46,754 nucleotides of DNA from Candidatus Methylomirabilis sp. (lineage in GTDB: Bacteria; Methylomirabilota; Methylomirabilia; Methylomirabilales; JACPAU01): the NCBI GenBank assembly GCA_036000645.1, contig DASYVA010000021.1:1-46754 (forward strand), written 5' to 3'. Position numbers and translations under genes: made by a program. The first letter of the stretch is position 1, and every line of letters starts with the position of its first letter. A model generated the notes under the pieces. It ran no database searches. It saw only the letters and a program-made list of their open reading frames with translations, and was not told the DNA's origin. Shown here in pieces: positions 24,361-35,300 of the stretch.

Positions 24361-24462
24361 AATCCCCCACCGATTTACAATGCGCCGGACGGGTGTGTGC
24401 CCACGATCACCCGCTAACCCCCAAGAGAGGATCCGGAGACGCCGGTCCACGGAGGAGATCGC

Positions 24463-25707
24463 ATGGTCCCCAACGTCGAATCCGCTCTCTCCCCAGAGTG
24501 GAGACTGGTCTTCCAGATCCTCACCCTCCCCGTCTCCTGGATCCCGACCGTGCAGGCGGTGATCGTCCGCTTCTTCTGGGATTTCTCCAACCCCCTGGTG
24601 ACGACCGGCAAGATCGCGCTGCTCTTGCTGCCGGCCCTTATGCTCATCGTCGGCATGTGGTGCACCATGTGCGCCGTCTATACCCTCCCCTTCCGGGGCG
24701 GGCGGGGCCAGTTCATCGCGGCGCTGCTCACGGCCTGGTGGGACAGCGGCCGGGCCATCGTCTTCTTCTGGGCGGGAATCCTCCGCGCGCTCTTCCTCTC
24801 CGTGGGGTGGATCTGGGGGCTCCTGCGCATCCTCGCCGCGGGCCTCTACCTCGCGCTCTTCGAGCTCGTCATGCTCCCCTTCTCCCTCCTCCGGCGGGCC
24901 ACGCAGAGCTCGCTCACGCCCGGCATCCCCTGGATCGCCGTGATCCTGACCTTCCTCTGGTCCCTGCTGGAGGCGGGCATCTTCAGTTATACGCTCTACC
25001 CGACCGTCTCCGAGATCGCCAGTGACCTGGTGGGGAGCGGTTCGCATCCGTTCCTGCAACCCGTCCTCTTCGTGATGCTCTTCCTCCTCATCGTCGGGAG
25101 CTTCGCTTGCCTCCACGTCATGGTCGAGGCCATCCAGCAGCACAACTGGAAGGACATCGTCCAGATGGCGCTGGTGGAATTTTTCGTCATGTTCTTCGAG
25201 GTCGTCTTCCTCTACCGGGAGCTGGTGGACGCCATCACCCCCTGGCTGGCCCAGCAGAGCGGGGGCCAGTTCCGGATCGGGGTGACGGGCGTGCTCTTGA
25301 TCTCCACCCTGGCCTGGGTCGGGATCCGCGGGATGACCTGGTTCCTCTTCGGCCGGTTCGGGACGCCGACCCTCCTCGCCATCATCTCCCGGCAGGGGAT
25401 GAAAGAGGCGCCCGCGGGCGCCCGGCCCGCTGCGGGGGCCGTCTTCACCTGGACCAAGGAGATGATCACCCACGTCAAGGGCGAGATCGGCTGGTTCCAC
25501 AGCACCGGGAAGGAGCTGCTGGAGGCCTACGTCCTCCCCCCCCTCCAGGTCGTCGCCGCCACCATCAACTTCGTCATGCTCTTCTTCACCGGACGGCACC
25601 TCTTCAATCTGCCCCTCAAGACCCTCCACGCCCTCATGGAAACGGCAGAGGTGGTGAAGCTCTCGGGAGCGCAGCACAGCCCCGCCTCCCGCGGCGCAGA
25701 CAGCTGA
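24463..25707 (+). CDS. Polytopic membrane protein of unknown family
   Basis: I do not recognise the family. The 414-residue product has about six to eight hydrophobic spans, for example IALLLLPALMLIVGMWC, LYLALFELVMLPFSLL, PVLFVMLFLLIVGSFACL and VGVTGVLLI-like VTGVLLISTLAWVGIRG. There is no signal peptide. Polar loops include HVMVEAIQQHNWKDIVQMAL. The last about 90 residues (VFTWTKEMITHVKGEIGWFH) end in another hydrophobic stretch, VVAATINFVMLFFTGRHLF. The ATG follows CGGAGGAG. The vWA lipoprotein gene begins 20 nt after the stop, and the RpoN-type promoter lies upstream. Confidence 0.82.
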   Translation: MVPNVESALSPEWRLVFQILTLPVSWIPTVQAVIVRFFWDFSNPLVTTGKIALLLLPALMLIVGMWCTMCAVYTLPFRGGRGQFIAALLTAWWDSGRAIVFFWAGILRALFLSVGWIWGLLRILAAGLYLALFELVMLPFSLLRRATQSSLTPGIPWIAVILTFLWSLLEAGIFSYTLYPTVSEIASDLVGSGSHPFLQPVLFVMLFLLIVGSFACLHVMVEAIQQHNWKDIVQMALVEFFVMFFEVVFLYRELVDAITPWLAQQSGGQFRIGVTGVLLISTLAWVGIRGMTWFLFGRFGTPTLLAIISRQGMKEAPAGARPAAGAVFTWTKEMITHVKGEIGWFHSTGKELLEAYVLPPLQVVAATINFVMLFFTGRHLFNLPLKTLHALMETAEVVKLSGAQHSPASRGADS

Positions 25708-25727
25708 TAGGGAAGGAGGAGGAACCC

Positions 25728-26489
25728 ATGGCGCGCCGGCTTGCTGTTCTGCTCCTCGCTGGGCTGCTCCTGGCATCGGGCTGCACCTTCGGCCAGCCGG
25801 AGGAGGCCCGCCTCTCCCTTTTCGTGGGTGTGGACGTGAGCGGCTCCTTCACCCAGACGCCCCACTTCAGGGATTCCCTGCGCTTCCTCTCGTACTACCT
25901 CTACGGCCACCTGAACGAAACGGGGGGACTCCAGAAGCCGCGGGCCCTGTACGTGGGCTCCATCGGGGGGGACGCGCCGAACGAGCCCAAGGCCTTCTAC
26001 CCCATCCAGGAGTTCCAGCGGAAGAGCCCCCGGGAGATCGAGGCCAAGCTGGCGGAGCTCTTCAGCATCCGGGGAAACTTCCTGACGGACTACAACGCCT
26101 TCTTCCAGCGGATCGGGGAGGTGGTGCGAAAGCAGAACCTCATCCTGGCCCCGATCACCATCGTCATCGTCACCGACGGCATCTTCGAGACCGCCGGTCC
26201 CCGGGGAAAGGCGGTGCTCCCGCCCTACGAGAAGATCGACGTCTCCGGCCTGGAGTACCTGGCCCGGAACGTGACGATCCGGATCCTCTATCCGACCCCG
26301 AAGATCGCCGCGGAGTGGGAGCGGAAGGTTCCCCGGCAGCGGGTCCGGATCTGGCCGGTCGAGGCAGAGGTGATGGGCGGCTGGCGCGAGCAGGTCGAGA
26401 ACCGGCCCAACCTCGCGGACGAGAAGCGCCTCTGGAAGTGGATCCGGGATATCGTGGACCACCGGGCCCGCCGCCAGACGATCCTGTAG
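25728..26489 (+). CDS. vWA-domain lipoprotein
   Basis: A 253-residue lipoprotein with signal peptide and lipobox LASGC. The mature part is a von Willebrand factor A domain. The MIDAS motif is VGVDVSGSF, and a further acidic site is VIVTDGIFET. Between them lies a long insert (FLSYYLYGHLNETGGLQKPR, then YPIQEFQRKSPREIEAKLAE). The C-terminus continues to RRQTIL. The ATG has AAGGAGGAGG ahead of it and lies 20 nt after the membrane protein gene, so the two form one operon. It probably acts as a metal-dependent protein-protein adhesion partner on the periplasmic side; the ligand is unknown. Confidence 0.82.
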   Translation: MARRLAVLLLAGLLLASGCTFGQPEEARLSLFVGVDVSGSFTQTPHFRDSLRFLSYYLYGHLNETGGLQKPRALYVGSIGGDAPNEPKAFYPIQEFQRKSPREIEAKLAELFSIRGNFLTDYNAFFQRIGEVVRKQNLILAPITIVIVTDGIFETAGPRGKAVLPPYEKIDVSGLEYLARNVTIRILYPTPKIAAEWERKVPRQRVRIWPVEAEVMGGWREQVENRPNLADEKRLWKWIRDIVDHRARRQTIL

Positions 26490-26772
26490 TTCACTCGAAC
26501 GGGTTGCCGCTCGCTCCCCCCTCCGGGAGCCCGACGCTGTTCCCCGCTCCCTCCTGCCCCAATCTGTCACCCGTCCTGCCGCAGAGCGGCACGAGTCCCG
26601 GGCACCGACCCCGTCGCGCTCCCCGGAACTCCTTGCCCGATTTGCACTTTCGGCGATGACGACGTGCGGAGGGTCTGGTACGCTGCTTACGCTGGGTCCC
26701 GGAGGGCCCCGTTCCCGATGGGGTCCGCCCCGGAAACGCGTTGGCGCGGACGGTAACCGAGGAGAGGACGCG

Positions 26773-27387
26773 ATGCTGGGCCCCTGGCTCCCCTTCCCGC
26801 CCGAGGATTTCTCCCAGCTCCCGGCTGGCCCCGGCGTCTACGCCCTCGCCGACCAGCAAGTCCAGATCCTCGCCATCGCGGCCGCGCTCGACCTTCGGGA
26901 GGCCCTCCACGACCTCGCCGCGGTGCCCCCGCTCCCCCTGCGCGACCTCGCCACCCACTTCTGCATGGAGGAGCACCCGGAGCCCAACCGGCGCCGCGCC
27001 GAGCTGGTCGCCGGCCTTCGCGCTCGGACCGGCGCCTTCCCCCCCTGCAACCGGCGGCACCCCCGTTTCCCCGCCCGCCTCCGGGCCTGGACGCGGCCTC
27101 CCGCCGAGGGGGCGAGGCGGCCGGGCGTTGCCGCGGAAACCGTCAACGTCTCCCACGCGGGGCTGATGCTGGCCCTCCCCGAGGTCCCCGCACCCGGGGC
27201 CAGCGTCGCCCTCCGGGTGGAGACCCCCTTCGGGGTGGTGGAGGGGGAGGGCCGGTTGGCCTGGACGGAGACCCGGCCGCAGCGGATGTGGGCCGGCGTG
27301 ATCCTCCAGCGCCTCGAGACCGCCCAGGATGCCCTGCGCTGGGAACAGCTCATCGGGAACCTGGCCGAACGGGTGATCCATGGCTAG
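26773..27387 (+). CDS. GIY-YIG-like (degenerate) - PilZ fusion protein
   Basis: A 204-residue protein. Residues about 15-95 follow the layout of a UvrC/Cho-type GIY-YIG module: LPAGPGVYALADQQVQILAI corresponds to GVY...YIG. LDLREALHDL is at the next helix, and PNRRRAELVAGLRARTG followed by FPPCN at the end. The catalytic Tyr/Gly of the second strand are not kept, so nuclease activity is doubtful. Residues about 94-200 are a PilZ domain (RRHPRFPARL, then NVSHAGLML), the c-di-GMP-binding motif type RxxxR...(D/N)xSxxG. The ATG follows GAGGAGAGG. The next PilZ gene overlaps by 8 nt. The 283 bp before it show no clear promoter. Confidence 0.78.
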   Translation: MLGPWLPFPPEDFSQLPAGPGVYALADQQVQILAIAAALDLREALHDLAAVPPLPLRDLATHFCMEEHPEPNRRRAELVAGLRARTGAFPPCNRRHPRFPARLRAWTRPPAEGARRPGVAAETVNVSHAGLMLALPEVPAPGASVALRVETPFGVVEGEGRLAWTETRPQRMWAGVILQRLETAQDALRWEQLIGNLAERVIHG

Positions 27388-28129
27388 CTCCCGAAAAGCC
27401 CCGGAGCCCCCTCCCCAACCGGCCGGGGCCGCCAAGCGCAAGTACGCGCGGTTCGAGGTGTTCCTCCCCGCCCGGTGCCGTCTCCAGGGACCGGACGGGC
27501 AGCCCCTCGAGCTGGAGGGGAAGACCCGGACCGTGAGTGAGGGAGGCCTCCTGGTCCTTCTCCCTCAGGCCCTCCCCAAGGGGACGCCGATCACGGTCGA
27601 GCTCGACACGCGGACCGGCCCCGCCGCGCGCAATGGGCGGGTGGTCTATGTGGGGCCCGAGAATACCACCGAGCTCGGCGGAAAGCTCTTCCCCCACGGG
27701 ATCGCCTTCGCGAAGACCCTCGACCGGTCCTTCGTGGAGACGGTGGTGGTCACCCGGGACGCCCGTCAGAGCCCCCGCGCCCCCGTGGAGGTGCGGGTGG
27801 ACTACGAGACGGCAGTCACTGGTCGCTCGGTGAACGTGAGCCAGACCGGGATCTTCGTCCGCACCGCGGAGCCCCTCCCCCTCAACGAGACCCTGACCCT
27901 CCGGTTCCGGCTGCCGGGGGTGGCCGAGGAGTTCCAGGTGCAGGGGAGGGTGGTCTGGAGCCACCAGGAGAAGCAGGGAACCTACCCCCAGGGGATGGGG
28001 ATCCGGTTTCTGGACCTCCCGGCGGCCGAGGCCGAGCACATCCGGGCCTTCGTGGGCCGCGTCCGCCGGGAGCGGGGCGTGGACCAGGTCACCGACCTGT
28101 TCGGCAGCGCTCGGGACGGCCGGGGATGA
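27380..28129 (+). CDS. Tandem PilZ domain protein
   Basis: A 249-residue soluble protein with two PilZ domains. The first (about 20-112) has KRKYARFEVFLPARC and RTVSEGGLLV. The second (about 128-235) has RQSPRAPVEVRV and VNVSQTGIFV, with PQGMGIRFLDL at the end. These are c-di-GMP receptor folds. The second domain keeps the RxxxR-like Arg pair and N-x-S-x-x-G; the first is less exact. It overlaps the GIY-YIG-like/PilZ gene by 8 nt. No output domain is visible, so it probably acts by protein contact. Confidence 0.85.
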   Translation: MASSRKAPEPPPQPAGAAKRKYARFEVFLPARCRLQGPDGQPLELEGKTRTVSEGGLLVLLPQALPKGTPITVELDTRTGPAARNGRVVYVGPENTTELGGKLFPHGIAFAKTLDRSFVETVVVTRDARQSPRAPVEVRVDYETAVTGRSVNVSQTGIFVRTAEPLPLNETLTLRFRLPGVAEEFQVQGRVVWSHQEKQGTYPQGMGIRFLDLPAAEAEHIRAFVGRVRRERGVDQVTDLFGSARDGRG

Positions 28130-28219
28130 CCCGCCGACCGCTCGCCCGCCCTCCGATCGGGCACCCGCCAGCGGCCGTCCCCCAGGGAGACGGGCGGCGG
28201 CGCGGCCCCCGAGCCGGGC

Positions 28220-30190
28220 TCAGCGCGCGGCCCCCCGGCTTCTGAGGAACACCACCGCCAGCGGCGGCAGGGTGAGGCAGAGGGAGTGCGGCCGGCCGTG
28301 CGAGGAGACCGGCGCGCTCTGGACGCCCCCCAGGTTGCCCCAGCCGCTTCCCCCGTAGTCCCCGGCATCGCTGTTCAGCACTTCCTCCCAGAACCCGCCC
28401 CGGGGCACCCCCAGCCGGTACTCGGGACGAGGGACGGGGGTGAAGTTGGCCACCACGAGCAGGAGGGTGTCGCTCGAGCGCCCTTTCCGGAGGAAGCTCA
28501 GCACGCTCTGCTGCGAGTCGTGGGGATCCACCCACTCGAAGCCGGCGGGGTCGCAGTCCAGCTCGAAGAGCGCCGGCTCGCTCCGGTAGAGCGCGTTCAG
28601 GTCGCGCACCCACCGCTGGAGGCCGGCGTGGGGGGCGTACTGGGTGAGGTGCCAGTCCAGGCTCTCGTCGTGGTGCCACTCCCGCCACTGGCCGAACTCC
28701 CCTCCCATGAAGAGGAGCTTCTTCCCCGGCTGCGCGTACTGGGAGCCGAGCAGCAGCCGAAGGTTGGCGAACTTCTGCCAGTCATCCCCGGACATCTTCC
28801 CCACGAGGGAGCCCTTCCCGTGGACGACTTCGTCGTGGGAGAGGGGGAGCACGAAGTTCTCCGTGAAGGCGTACAGCATGCGGAACGTGAGCAGGTTGTG
28901 GTGGTACTGCCGGTAGACGGGGTCCTTGACCATGTACTCGAGGGTGTCGTGCATCCATCCCATGTCCCACTTCAGGCCGAAGCCCAGGCCCCCCACGTAG
29001 GTGGGCCGGGACACCATGGGCCAGGCCGTGGACTCCTCGGCCATCGTCAGGATGTCCGGATGGGTCCGGTAGGCCTCCTCGTTGAGGCGCTGCAGGAAGG
29101 TGATCGCCTCGAGATTCTCCCGCCCCCCGTACCGGTTCGGGATCCACTCCCCTTCTTTCCGGGAGTAGTCCAGGTAGAGCATGGAGGCGACCGCGTCCAC
29201 CCGCAGCCCGTCCGCATGGTAGGTCCCGAGCCAGAAGAGGGCGCTGCTCATCAGAAAGCTCCGGACCTCGTTGCGCCCGTAGTTGAAGATGTACGTGTCC
29301 CAGTCGGGGTGCAGGCCCTGCCGGGGATCCCCGTGCTCGTAGAGGTGCGTGCCGTCGAAGTACCCCAGGCCGTGCGCGTCGGTCGGGAAATGGGAAGGAA
29401 CCCAGTCGAGGATCACGCCGATGCCGTGCTGGTGCAAGACATCGATCAGATACATGAAGTCCTGCGGCGTCCCGTAGCGGCTCGTCGGGGCGAAGTAGCC
29501 CGTCGTCTGGTAGCCCCACGAGCCGTAGAACGGATGCTCCATCAGCGGGAGGAACTCCACGTGGGTAAAGCCCATCCGTTGCACGTAATCGGCGAGGTGC
29601 GGCGCCACCTCCCGGTAGGTGGGCGGGCGCCCTTCCTCCTCGGGGACCCGCCGCCAGGACCCGAGATGCACCTCGTAGATCGCGAGGGGGCCGGAGAGGG
29701 CGTTGCGGCTCCGGCGGGTCGCCATCCATTCGCCATCGCCCCACCGGTACTCCAGATCCCAGACGATGGAGGCGGACCGGGGGGAGGGCTCGGCGTACAG
29801 GGCGAAGGGGTCCGCTTTGTCCACCCGGTACCCGCCGTACCGGGAGACGACGTGGTACTTGTAGGCCGTCCCCCGCGCCACGCCCGCCACGAAGCCCTCC
29901 CAGATCCCCGACTGGCCCCGGGGCCGCAGGGGGTGGCTGGCCTTGTCCCAGCCGTTGAAGTCCCCCATCACGAACACCCCCTCGGCGTCCGGCGCCCAGA
30001 CCGCAAAGAAGACCCCGTCCTCCCCGCCCGCCGTCACGGGATGGGCACCGAGCCTCTCGGAGAGGCGGGAGTGGGTCCCCTCGTTGAAAAGGTAGAGGTC
30101 CTCCTCCGTCACGAGGCTGATGTCGGTGCGAACCGGGTGCGCCCGTGGCTCGGCCCTGGCGGACCGTCTCCCTTTCGGCGGTGGCCTCAT
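28220..30190 (-). CDS. glgB: 1,4-alpha-glucan branching enzyme
   Basis: A 656-residue GH13 enzyme that makes alpha-1,6 branches in glycogen-like glucan. An N-terminal CBM48 region ([20 protein letters not shown]) precedes the barrel. The catalytic residues are in [14 protein letters not shown] (Asp nucleophile), [12 protein letters not shown] (Glu acid) and [15 protein letters not shown] (Asp). The HxxxxH-type motif [10 protein letters not shown] is typical of GlgB. The ATG at 30190 overlaps the malQ stop as ATGA. It is the last gene of the operon; the 90 bp to the convergent PilZ gene show no clear terminator. Confidence 0.97.
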   Translation of the reverse strand: MRPPPKGRRSARAEPRAHPVRTDISLVTEEDLYLFNEGTHSRLSERLGAHPVTAGGEDGVFFAVWAPDAEGVFVMGDFNGWDKASHPLRPRGQSGIWEGFVAGVARGTAYKYHVVSRYGGYRVDKADPFALYAEPSPRSASIVWDLEYRWGDGEWMATRRSRNALSGPLAIYEVHLGSWRRVPEEEGRPPTYREVAPHLADYVQRMGFTHVEFLPLMEHPFYGSWGYQTTGYFAPTSRYGTPQDFMYLIDVLHQHGIGVILDWVPSHFPTDAHGLGYFDGTHLYEHGDPRQGLHPDWDTYIFNYGRNEVRSFLMSSALFWLGTYHADGLRVDAVASMLYLDYSRKEGEWIPNRYGGRENLEAITFLQRLNEEAYRTHPDILTMAEESTAWPMVSRPTYVGGLGFGLKWDMGWMHDTLEYMVKDPVYRQYHHNLLTFRMLYAFTENFVLPLSHDEVVHGKGSLVGKMSGDDWQKFANLRLLLGSQYAQPGKKLLFMGGEFGQWREWHHDESLDWHLTQYAPHAGLQRWVRDLNALYRSEPALFELDCDPAGFEWVDPHDSQQSVLSFLRKGRSSDTLLLVVANFTPVPRPEYRLGVPRGGFWEEVLNSDAGDYGGSGWGNLGGVQSAPVSSHGRPHSLCLTLPPLAVVFLRSRGAAR

Positions 30191-32331
30191 CGGGGGGTCA
30201 GGACCTCCTTCCGCCCCCGGTCCACCGCGCACAGGGCTTCGAGGACCTGGGGCATCTGCCGGATGGCCTCCAGAGGGTAGCGCGCCCTGCGTCGCCAGTT
30301 GGGGCGCTCGTCGCGTGTCCCGGGGGTGTTCTGCGGTTCCGCCTCCAGCCACAGATCCTCCAGGTTCACCAGGACGATCCGGGCCGCGCTGGCGGCCAGG
30401 AACGCGAGGCAGGCCCGCAGGACGTCAGCGGGCTCCACCCGCCCCTTCGGCAGGCGACCCGTGCGCTGGAGGTAGGCGACCAGGGCCTCCTTCAGGGCCT
30501 CGCGCCCGCGGCGCTCCTCCCGCGCCTGCGCTTCCGCCAGCAGGCCGAGCTCCACCCGATCGCGGATGTCCAGGCCCTGCCAGAAGCCGGCGAAGGGGCG
30601 CATGTCGTGGGTGTTGAGGCTCGCGAGGAAGGTGTCCGACGGGGCACACAGGGCCGCCTGCGGATCGGGGGCCATCTCGAAGGGGAGGACGTACGTCCGC
30701 TGGATATGGTGTCGCGCCATGGCCGGTCGGACCGAAGGGGGAACGGTGCCCAGATCCTCCCCGACCAGGAGCGTCCGGTGGCGGCACGACTCCAGGGTCA
30801 GGATCGCGTAGAGCTCCTCCGCGCGGTACCGGACGTACACGCCCTCCTCGACCGGCATCCCCGGGGGAATCCAGAAGAGCCGGTGGAGGCCCATCAGATG
30901 ATCAATCCGGAGGACCCGCGCGAGCGCGAGGTGATGGCGCAGGCAGGCGATGGGATAGCGGTAGCCCTGGGTCCGGATCCGCTCGGGGTGCAGCGGCGGG
31001 CATCCCCAGTTCTGCCCCTTGATGAAGAAGCCATCCGGGGGCGCGCCGCCGGACATCTCCGGGACGAACAGCGCCCGCTCCCGCCACACGTCGTAGCTGG
31101 CCGGGTGCACCCCGAGGGGCAGGTCGAGCTGCACACCCACCCCCCGCGCCTGCCCCGCCTCCGCGAGATGGCGGAGCTGGTCGTGGGCGAGCCACTGCAC
31201 GTACAGGTGATAGCGCCTCGCCTCCTCATCGTAATCGCCCGGCGTGAGGAGGCCGTCCCGCTGCGGCAGCGGCCAGTCGGGCCAGGGGGCCCCCCGGCGC
31301 TCGCCGGCGGCCCGAAAGCGGGCATAGTCCTCGAGCGCCTGGTGCCCCTCGGCGAACCGGCGGAAGGCGCGCTGCCAGTCGCCGTCGCCTGAGAAGAAGG
31401 TCCGCGCCAGCGCTTCCAGGATCCGGCGCTTGAGCGCCATCGCGCGCCGGGGATCCACGAGGGGCATCCCGCGCAGGGCCGTGAGCTCCGCCTGGACCGC
31501 GGGCGAGGCCAGGAGGGCCTGCGCCGCAGGAGACCGCTCGAGGTCCGGGGTCCGGGTCACATCGAGGTAGAGTTCGTTCCAGAAGAGCCGGCTGGCGGGC
31601 GCATAGGGGCTCGGATCGTAGGGCTCGTCGAGGAACGCCGGAAGGAGCGGGAGCGTGCCGACCAGTTCGCCTCCCAGCTCCGCCACCCAGGTCGCCAGCG
31701 CCTCCAGGTCGGCGAGATCCCCCGCGCCCCAGCTCCGGGCGGAGTGCAGGGCGTACAGGGGGAGGAAGACCCCCCAGCTCCTGCCCGCCTCCCCGTCGAG
31801 CGCTCCGAAGGCCCGGAGCGGGGCGGCGATGAGCAGGCTCTCGACGCGCCGGTCAGCAATCTCCAGGCGCAGCCGATGGTATCCCCAGGGCAGCCCCCCC
31901 GGGGGGAGGAGGAGGCGGCGGCTCACGTACCGCCTCCCCTCCACCTCCACGCCATCCGCAGAGGGGAGGCTCGAGAGGTCACACGTCCACCGCCGCACCT
32001 CGCCGGTCTCCTGCTGCAGCTCGCACGCCGCGGTCCCGTCCGCCAGGCCCGCCGGCAACCGGAGTCTGACCCGGACCGGGCCACCGTCCCATGCAACGAG
32101 CACCGGTTCACAGAGCCGCTGCCAGCGGGCCTCATATCCCTCCCGCAGCGCGCCGGGGACGTCCCGGAGGTCGCCAACCGGGGCGCCCAGCGCCCGGAGA
32201 ACCGCCAGCAGGGCCTCCGGGGAGGCTTCCCGGCGGCGGTCCGCGACGACGTCGTGGTAGGCGGTCTGCAGGCCGTACAGGCGGGCGAGGTGGCGGAGCG
32301 CAGGCCCCCGCGTGCCGCGCGAGGCCGTCAC
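30187..32331 (-). CDS. malQ: 4-alpha-glucanotransferase (amylomaltase, GH77)
   Basis: A 714-residue enzyme that moves glucan segments between maltodextrins. The GH77 nucleophile is in [17 protein letters not shown], the acid in [11 protein letters not shown], and the stabilising Asp in [13 protein letters not shown]. An N-terminal beta-rich extension of about 200 residues resembles the larger bacterial MalQ form. The GTG at 32331 overlaps the treS stop as GTGA; the longer open frame upstream is within treS and is an artefact. It works with TreS-maltokinase and GlgB in alpha-glucan metabolism. Confidence 0.95.
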   Translation of the reverse strand: MTASRGTRGPALRHLARLYGLQTAYHDVVADRRREASPEALLAVLRALGAPVGDLRDVPGALREGYEARWQRLCEPVLVAWDGGPVRVRLRLPAGLADGTAACELQQETGEVRRWTCDLSSLPSADGVEVEGRRYVSRRLLLPPGGLPWGYHRLRLEIADRRVESLLIAAPLRAFGALDGEAGRSWGVFLPLYALHSARSWGAGDLADLEALATWVAELGGELVGTLPLLPAFLDEPYDPSPYAPASRLFWNELYLDVTRTPDLERSPAAQALLASPAVQAELTALRGMPLVDPRRAMALKRRILEALARTFFSGDGDWQRAFRRFAEGHQALEDYARFRAAGERRGAPWPDWPLPQRDGLLTPGDYDEEARRYHLYVQWLAHDQLRHLAEAGQARGVGVQLDLPLGVHPASYDVWRERALFVPEMSGGAPPDGFFIKGQNWGCPPLHPERIRTQGYRYPIACLRHHLALARVLRIDHLMGLHRLFWIPPGMPVEEGVYVRYRAEELYAILTLESCRHRTLLVGEDLGTVPPSVRPAMARHHIQRTYVLPFEMAPDPQAALCAPSDTFLASLNTHDMRPFAGFWQGLDIRDRVELGLLAEAQAREERRGREALKEALVAYLQRTGRLPKGRVEPADVLRACLAFLAASAARIVLVNLEDLWLEAEPQNTPGTRDERPNWRRRARYPLEAIRQMPQVLEALCAVDRGRKEVLTPR

Positions 32332-35300
32332 CCTCCGGCCTCCAGATACTGCAGGATGCCCTTGAGGGGCAGCAGCACCCGGTCGGGCCGAGCGGCGAGG
32401 GCGGTCCCCAATTGGGCGATCGCCTTCTCCAGGACGTAGGCATCCAGCAGGGCCGCCAGCTCCTCCTCCGCCCGGGGGAGGAAAGACCCGGCCGCGGCGG
32501 CGTCGCGGTAGGCCCTCAGGAAGGCCGAGGAGACCCAGCGGGTCCAGAGGCGTGCCCACGGCTCCAGCACCGCGAGGTCCTCGGGGCGCCCCGCCTCCCG
32601 CACCTGGGCGAACAGGGCGCTGTAGGCGGCCGCGTGGAAGGAGCGGAGCATCCCCGCGACATCGCGCAGGGGGGACCGCTTGATCCGGCGCTCGCTCAGG
32701 GAGCGGGCCGTCTCCCCCTCGAAGTCAATGATCACGAAGTCCTTCCCGGTGTAGAGCACCTGCCCGAGGTGGTAGTCGCCGTGGATCCGGATCCGCATGG
32801 CGGTGAGCTTCCGCTCGAGGACGGCCCGGAAGCGCCTGAGGGCTTCCCCCTCCAGGTCCAAGACCTTCCGGGCATCCTCCCGCAGGGCCTCCGGGCCGTC
32901 CTTCGCGTGCCGGCGCAGCAGCCGGAAGACCTGACCCGTCAGATTCCGCATGGACTGGTAGAGGGCGCGCTGGTAGTAGGGGGAGACGGCCTCCGGGGCG
33001 AAGCTCGGGTCGTCGGGGGCCGACGCGAGCGCGACGTGGAGCTCCCCGGTCCGCTGGCCGAGCAGCCGGGCGACCTCCGCGTAGCTGCCGAGCAGCTCGT
33101 GCGCCAGGGGGGGGAGGGGCTCCTCGAAGAGAGTCCGCGGGAGCTGCTGGCCGCCCGCGGCCTCCGGCGCCGGCGTCCGGTGGGCCGCGACGTGCTCGAA
33201 GTACTGGTCCAGCGCGTCGAGCGTGTAGTTCCAGGCATCCCCCTGATTCGGCACGAACCCCTGGAGGATGGCCAGGGTCATCGGCTCCCCCTGCCCCTGC
33301 CGGTACTCCAGGGCCCCCGCGACGGGTGCGATGTGAGCGAAGGCGGCCCGCTCCGTGAGGAACGCCCCGATCTCCAGGTCCGGATTGACCCCCTCGTCCA
33401 AGCGGCGGAAGAGCTTCAGGATCAACCGGTCCCCGTAGACGACCGAGCTGTTGCTCTGGTCCGCCTTCAGGAGCGAGGGGGCCAGGGCACTCTCCGCCGG
33501 GCCCCGGAGGGCCCGGAAGGCCCGGGCGGGCCAGGCCACGATCTCCCCCCCGGCCCCCCGGAAGCGCCGGTGGCGGCCGATGGCCTCCAGGAGGGCCTCG
33601 CAGACGCTCCCCTCCCGCAGGGCATCGTAGAGGATCCCGTCCCCGTTCCGCCCGGTCAGGCGGGCCAGGACCACGTGGGGGGCCTCCGCGCGCACCCGAT
33701 CCGCCTGCTCCCCCGAGGCCACGGCCAGGAGGAGCAGGTAGGTCTCCGGGTCTCCCTCCAGGTATTCGACCTGCACCAGGGTGATGTGCGCCCCCACCGC
33801 GGCGTGCGGGAGGGGGACGGCGTCCACCAGCGCGGCCGCCTTGAGGCCCTGTGCGTTCCCCCCGAACCAGCGGCGGCTCTGCATGTAGGCCGGAAGGATG
33901 CTCTCCAGGGCGGCCTTCCCCTCTCTCCGGAAGACGCTCTCCCACCCCCCGGCCACCGGCAGCGTGGGAACCTGGGCCTCGGCGGCGGCCGCCACCTCCA
34001 CGGAGGCGACGGCCTGGGGCTTCATCATGAACCAGTAGAAGCCGTGGGGGCCCAGGGTCAAGAAGTAGGGGTGCTTCCCGATCACCGGGAACTCCGTGCG
34101 CCCGAAGATCTCTACCGGCACCATCCCCTCGACCCCGGAGAGGTCCAGCTCGACGTACTGCGTGAAGCGGGAGAGGTTGGCCAGGACGAGGACGCGCTCC
34201 TCCTCGCAGCGCCGGATGAAGGCCAGGACCTTCCGGTTCTCCGGGTTCAGGAGCTCCAGGGTCCCGCGCCCCAAGGCCCGGAAGCGCCGGCGCAGGGCGA
34301 TGAGCCGCCGCATCCACCAGAGGGGGGAGTGGGGGTTGTTCTGGCAGGTCTCCACGTTCACCACTTCGTAGTGGTAATCGGGATCGATACTGACCGGCAG
34401 GTAGAGGCGCTGGGGGTTGGCCCGGGAGAAGCCGGCGTTCCGGTCCGCGCTCCACTGCATCGGGGTGCGGACGCCGTTCCGGTCCCCCAGGAAAATGTTG
34501 TCCCCCATCCCGATCTCGTCCCCGTAGTAGATCACCGGGGTTCCCGGCAGGGAGAAGAGGAGGGCGTTCATCAGCTCGAACTTCTTCCGGTCCTTGGCCA
34601 GCAGCGGGAGGAGGCGGCGGCGGATCCCCAGGTTGATCCGGGCCTGGCGGTCGTGCGCGTATACCCGGTACATGTAGTCCCGTTCCTCGTCGGTGACCAT
34701 CTCCAGAGTCAGCTCGTCGTGGTTCCGGAGGAACAGGGCCCACTGGCAGGTCTCCGGAATCGGGGGGGTCTGCTCCAGGATGTCGATGATGGGGTACCGG
34801 TCCTCCATCCGGACGGCCATGAACATCCGCGGCATCAAGGGGAAATGGAACGCCATGTGGCACTCGTCCCCGGTGCCGAAGTAGGCGACGGCGTCCTCGG
34901 GCCACTGGTTGGCCTCCCCCAGCAGCATCCGATCCCCGAACTTCTCGTCCACATGGCGCCGCAGCGCCTTCAGGAAGGCGTGCGTCTCCGGCAGGTTCTC
35001 GCAGGTCGTGCCCTCCTGCTCGTGCAGGTAGGGGACGGCGTCCATCCGGAGGCCGTCCACTCCCATCCCCAGCCAGAAGTCCACTACCTGGAGAATCGCC
35101 CGCTGGACCTCGGGGTTCGCGTAGTTCAGGTCCGGCTGGTGGGGGTAGAACCGGTGCCAGTAGTACGCGCCGGCGACGGGGTCCCATCTCCAGTTGGAGG
35201 TCTCGAAGTCCTTGAAGATGACCCGGGCCTCCCGGTACTTCTCCGGGGTGTCGCTCCACACGTAGAAATCGCGCCAGCTGCTTCCCGGCGGCGCCCGCCG

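Noticed and set aside
24355-24381. Sigma-70 promoter TTGCAA...TACAAT before the membrane protein gene
   Set aside because: Spacer is only 15 bp; the overlapping GG-N10-GC fits sigma-54 better.
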